The notes under the pieces: model-generated | Database searches by the model: none | What the model saw: the letters and a program-made list of their open reading frames with translations, nothing else | What the model was told of the DNA's origin: nothing | Translations under genes and position numbers: made by a program | Part shown: positions 59,713 through 64,000 of the stretch, one piece after another | Layout of the letters: each line of letters opens with the position of its first letter | Numbering within the stretch: the first letter of the stretch is position 1 | From: Prinsepia uniflora | Taxonomy: Eukaryota > Streptophyta > Magnoliopsida > Rosales > Rosaceae | Direction: 5' to 3' | Assembly: GCA_032719365.1 (NCBI GenBank) | Contig: CM064863.1 | Span: 25,243,137 to 25,307,136, forward strand | Length of the DNA: 64,000 bases

Positions 59713-62424
59713 TGACAGGACCCGTCCCAACTGGACCTCGATATTCGTGCCCGGTCCTGCTCCCGTCTGACAAGTCAACTGAAATCCCGAAACAATCCTT
59801 CAGCACCTATCAGACAAGGGATTATCACCGCTTATACCTCCGCCTCTCGATTAACCCCGAACGTCGTGTCACGGCCTGGAGGGTCACCAAAAACAGAAAA
59901 GTGTGAGTGGACAAAAATATATTCGTTAAAACACATTTTAAAAGACATCATTTACCCTCCAGTTTATCAAACCAGCATGCATAGGGGAAAACATATGAAT
60001 GTCAATCATCGGCTTTCCAGCCAAACAACATAACAAGTCAACATCCCAGCTCTCAGGCCAAACACATGATAACATAGTCACCTGGCCACACAGACCAGCA
60101 CTCGTACTTAATACCAGTACGTAATCACAATCAACATCAAACAGTACTATGCACAAGGTCAACAATCAATTACTCAATCAATCAATCAATCAATCCGCAC
60201 TGTTCACAAGTGCACAAACCATTACATTGTCACACCGGCACTACGCGTAGGCCAACCTCGGGAACTGCACTCAGGCACCATCTGAGTCATATCCATTATG
60301 TCTGGGAACTGCACACGCATCCTCTAGACGCCTCCGGGAACTGCACTCACGCAACGTCCGAGTCACGTCTAGGCACTGCACTTGCATCATCCAGAACACG
60401 ATCCAGTATCGAGTATCCACAAGCACAAACACAATCCATACCACAACACATATCAATCATATCCATGACCTCAAATCAAGTCATAAGCATTCCCGACAGA
60501 GTTTCGGGCTCAAATACCAATTATACGTAAATCCGTGAAATCACAATGAAATCATTAAAATAATCCAGAAATCATCCTTAACTTATCAATTCATCAAAAT
60601 ATCCATTTTGAAACTATTTTGACTCCGGGCCTAGCCCAAAATACCATTGGCACATTTCCTCGAAAAACGTGCCCAGAAGCATATAAAATAAAATAATATT
60701 CCCAAAAATCCGGAAATCATCATATCGAAACATTAATTATACCAAATCATTTCCAATCATATTATAAAGCATTTAAAACATATATGCATGCATTCAGGGT
60801 AGAAAACAAAAGTCCACCCACACACCGTCCAACCCGCTCGCTTCCCGAGCTGCACGCGTTTCCGTAATTTCCGACACTTGACAGGAGTCTCGAATCCTGT
60901 CCAAAATCATTATGTAAGGTTACTAACAAGTCAAATTACATCATATCAATTCCCCATAATTTTCCGGGAATTTAATATTAATTTAAAACATAACGTAAAC
61001 CGTCGGACCCTCGAAACATAATCGAGACGGTGTCCGATTGCCTCGAAACCAATTTTAAAATATCCGTATCATCGAAAGCATCAAAAACTATGTTGAACCC
61101 AAGACCAGATTCCCGGCGCCCTCACGCACCGCCGCAAGCGGCTGCGCGTGACAGCCACGCTCCGTGAACAGTGCAGCTACAGTTATCTCTCTCACCCGTT
61201 TCTCTGGTATTCGGGTCTGCCACCCGCGGTGCAACCCGGTCTGGTCTTGGTCAATTCGACCTCAATTTCACCGTTTCTTTTACTCAGCTTCATCCATTCT
61301 CCATCTATTTTGGCTCTGAAACCTCAATTTAATGAAACCATGCCCTAAAACCCACGACTCAACATCGAAACCCGACGGGTCTTAAATCGGGTTCTACCCA
61401 ATTTCACACTGTTTCGTTTAATTGATTGCACATGAAGTATCTTATACTCATTCTAAACTTGAATTCCAAACCAATTTCATGAATTCGTACCTCCAATTAC
61501 CTGAACTCAACTTCCACAATCCGCGGATGTCACATGGCCTGTTCTTCGTGGATTCTTCACCAATTTCTGTTCCAGTTGAGGTGGTTCGCTACGTTGAACT
61601 CCCAGGAGGCTAACTCTCTCATCAATTTCGATTGGAACCGCCCACAAATTCAAATTCGATATTTATGGATTTAGGAGGAATTTCGGGTGTTCTCAATACC
61701 GTTCGATTAGGATTTTCTGGGTTCCTCTTTCGGTTTTTCTCTCTGAAACATACTGAATTGGTCACTTAATTTCACTTGTTCCCCTCTGTTGCTGCTAATT
61801 GGTCACAAAGGTGAGTTTTGGGTGTTCTCTGTATCTCCTACACACACAAGACTACACGGTTTAAACCATAGCTTAGGCGGTAGGAATGCCACTAATCTCA
61901 ATTAGAATTTACCAGGTGTCACTTAGGAAATTATCCTCATCCCATAAGCTGAATCAGCCAATTTTAAAAGATATTATTGCACCTTAAAAACAACTAACTG
62001 TTTTACCCTTATCATAACAATTTACCAAAATGCCCCTCCTCGTTCTAGACCCGTAACTTTTTCGTTCGGACTCTGATTGACGCATGCCGCCTGTTTACGG
62101 ATTCAGCGTCTCGAGACCTATCCAACGGTACTTCCAGAAAGTCCAAACAATGTTCCGATCAAAAAGTCAACAAATGTCCCCTTTTGACTAATTTACCAAA
62201 TTACCCTCAAACTTCCGCACATCATAACTTTTTCCTCGAATGTCGGAATCGAGCGTGCCACCTGTCTATGAACTCGTGACGTCCCAAACTACGTCATAGT
62301 CATCGGTCAAAGTCCGTTTGACCACTCGAATAAAAAGTCAACCATTTGCCCAATTCCAGGGGCAAAATCGTCATTTTCCTCAAATTTTGCAATTTTTCGT
62401 TTTTCAAATTTTCATGGCGTTACA
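59713..62424 (-). mobile_element. Solo LTR D (2712 bp)
   Basis: Edges TGACAGGACCCGTCCC at 59713 and GGCGTTACA at 62424. The target duplication CCACA is exact at 59708-59712 and 62425-62429. No internal region is present, so it arose by LTR-LTR recombination. The predicted leader intron is 60821-59876 (946 nt), with donor GTGGGTGGAC and acceptor GACCCTCCAG|G. A CAAT/ATCA tetranucleotide repeat lies at about 60170-60195. Confidence 0.92.
60170..60195. repeat. Tetranucleotide microsatellite in LTR D
   Basis: About six tandem CAAT/TCAA units in an otherwise unique stretch of the LTR. Confidence 0.8.
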
Positions 62425-63661
62425 CCACATGCCCGTACGTGCCTCCTGAAGTGGCTGCGCGTGGGAGCTACGTGCATGCACAGTGCTGTCTTCAACCTCC
62501 AGCCGACCGGGTCCGACTTTCCGGTCCGGTTCGATCCTGCAATCCGGTCCAACTGGACCGCCTTGATCAGTCTAGGCCCCTAAACCGTCCAATCTTCATT
62601 TTTTTCTTCCTAATCATTTCCAATCCTCCTAATTCGATCCTAGAAACCTAAATATGAAATCAAAACCACCAAAAACCCACTAAAACCCATCGGTCCAATT
62701 TTCCCTCATAGTTCAGTCTTTCCCAGTTTTTCCCCAGGGCTTCTCAGCCTTCAACCACCATCCAAAACCTTCCTAAAACCTTCCTAGCAACCTATTAAAC
62801 CCATCCTAATCAACTAAAACCGTCCATAACGTAACAAATCAAAAATGGAAGAAATTGGGCAAAACCGGCTTACCATGCACGATGTCCCTCCGCCGTCCAC
62901 GGCGGCGTCGCTCCTGGCCAGCCACCACCAAAAACATTCTCACCTCATTTTCTGGGTCTCACATAAGATCAGATAGGGATGAGTTTTGGATTGGGTTGAT
63001 CGGGTTGCTCGGGTTTGGTGGGAATGGACGATGATCGAATGAAAAAGAGGAAGGCGATATGCATGTGTCTGTTTGAGATGGGCAATGAATGGGTGACACT
63101 TGTCACTCATCCATTGGACTTTTCTAAAATATCTGGGCCCCACTTGCTGCCAAAAGTCCCTCGCCTCGTAAAACGTGCAATAGTTCGTTCAACTTCCGTG
63201 AACCGTAACTTTTCCATCGAACGTCCGAATTTGACGTGCCGCTTGTCTACGGATTTGTATCGACACGATCTACGTAACAGTCCTCGACCCTCGGCCATCG
63301 GACCTCTCGGGTCAAAAGTCAACTTTTCACCCTCATTTAGGGGCAAAATCGTAATTTCGCCCTGAACGTCCGTCGATCCTCGACCAATCCCCGATTAGCC
63401 TCGCTAATCCGTCATTAATACCTAATTAATCCTTAAAATTAGGGATGGGTCGTTACAGGTTGAGCACCATTTGTAAACTGACATATGTGCTCACTTTTGT
63501 GTAAAATGTGTATCCCTGGTCTGCCAATGTAGAACTGGAACTGGTTTTATTAGTTAAATGTTAATCCCGTAAAGGGTATTTTTGGTACTTTGGGGTCGTT
63601 GTCAGATGGGAGCAGGGCACATCCCAGGGTGGTCCCTGGGAGATATGGATGGGTTCTGTCA

Positions 63662-64000
63662 ATAACCCTCCTCACCTAATGTTAGGCCGGTTTTTTAGGA
63701 TTATGAATTAATTCAGTCCAATTTAATTCTTTTTTTCCTGTCAAAATAGCTCAATTTAATTAGCCCAATCCAATTTAGGTTTTTTTTTAAAGATCTATTA
63801 CATGTTTCTAGTACAAATAAGTTTTTTTTCCGCTAATTGTTGATATTGAATGGTTGATTTAATTGGGTAAAAATGTTTCTTTTCATATGTATATTATTGC
63901 AATGGTGAAATAGAGTTGATTGATTTTCTTGATTAGTTAGCTAGTAGATGAACTTATAACCTTCTTGTCCTTAGTTTTTATTATTGTAGGAGTTCTTATA
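63662..64000. other. Flank beyond the nest, AT-rich, nothing recognised
   Basis: The LTR end at 63661 gives way to AT-rich DNA with T-tracts. No gene, repeat boundary or RNA was seen before the window ends. Confidence 0.5.

Larger units (their letters stand above)
48342..63457 (-). mobile_element. Solo LTR C, interrupted by elements B and D
   Basis: The edges are TGATAGGACCCGTCCC at 48342 and GGGTCGTTACA at 63457. The target duplication GGTTG is exact at 48337-48341 and 63458-63462. Its own sequence is 48342-49285, 58843-59712 and 62430-63457, about 2.84 kb, after removing B and D with one copy of each duplication. It belongs to the same LTR family as B. Its predicted intron (donor 59411, acceptor 48490) is about 1365 nt net of B, matching that of B. 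Confidence 0.9.
16939..63661 (+). mobile_element. Host solo LTR A' (+), split into four pieces by later insertions
   Basis: The LTR starts with TGTAACACCCCG at 16939 and ends with GGGTTCTGTCA at 63661. Its own sequence is 16939-17746, 45079-45414, 47393-48341 and 63463-63661, about 2.29 kb in all. It was interrupted by element A, solo LTR E and solo LTR C. When those are removed the pieces read as one gypsy-type LTR in plus orientation, opposite to all the intact insertions. The flanks are AAAAA and ATAAC, so no target duplication is visible. It could be a solo LTR formed by recombination between different elements, or a truncated element end. Confidence 0.75.

Noticed and set aside
61801..61830. 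Plus-strand GTGAGT donor-like site in LTR D
   Set aside because: It is on the strand opposite to the element, without a paired acceptor of the shared type.

Overview
The window is nuclear DNA of a flowering plant, probably a eudicot. It holds two intron-containing plant genes with canonical GT-AG junctions, a degraded LINE, an old Ty3/gypsy fragment, and a very large nest of LTR retrotransposons. I saw no tRNA, rRNA or CRISPR. The species cannot be named from the sequence.

Layout. 1-590: unassigned DNA with a cluster of short hairpins. 590-5820 (- strand): a decayed Ty3/gypsy element of the TAT/Ogre-like kind, with RNase H, RT, a tandemly duplicated protease segment and gag. 6360-7975 (+): the 3' part of a LINE. 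8118-11244 (+): a six-exon peroxisomal 4-coumarate:CoA-ligase-like acyl-CoA ligase, 549 aa, ending in SKL. 11662-15271 (-): a nine-exon plastid-type 13-lipoxygenase, LOX6-like, 915 aa. 15372-16938: AT-rich DNA without a gene. 16939-63661: the LTR nest. 63662-64000: AT-rich, nothing seen.

The nest can be ordered from terminal TG...CA ends and 5-bp target-site duplications (TSDs). The outermost layer is a + strand solo LTR (A', 16939-63661). Into it went: element A (17747-45073, TSD GACAA), a full-length - strand chromovirus; a solo LTR E (45415-47387, imperfect TSD TGACG/TGATG); and a solo LTR C (48342-63457, TSD GGTTG). Into the gag gene of A went a tandem array (24677-41948, TSD AATCG) of LTR-gag-LTR-gag-LTR-gag-LTR with an exact 4733-bp period. 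Into C went a non-coding element B (49286-58837, TSD CATCG) and a solo LTR D (59713-62424, TSD CCACA).

Main points of interest. (1) The array is a gag-only, non-autonomous retrotransposon amplified in place. Its two inner LTRs carry the left half of one outer LTR and the right half of the other, as unequal crossing-over predicts. (2) All LTR families in the nest share what looks like a leader intron: donor GTRAGTGGAC, a complementary GTCCACTCAC holding a branch-point-like CTCAC 26-29 nt before the acceptor, then CCCTCCAG|G or similar. (3) The two host genes are convergent neighbours, and both belong to families used in jasmonate biosynthesis: 13-LOX at the plastid start and 4CL-like/OPC-CoA-ligase-type enzymes at the peroxisomal end. 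(4) The gag-pol of element A is one continuous frame broken only by six stop codons, each explicable by C-to-T change.
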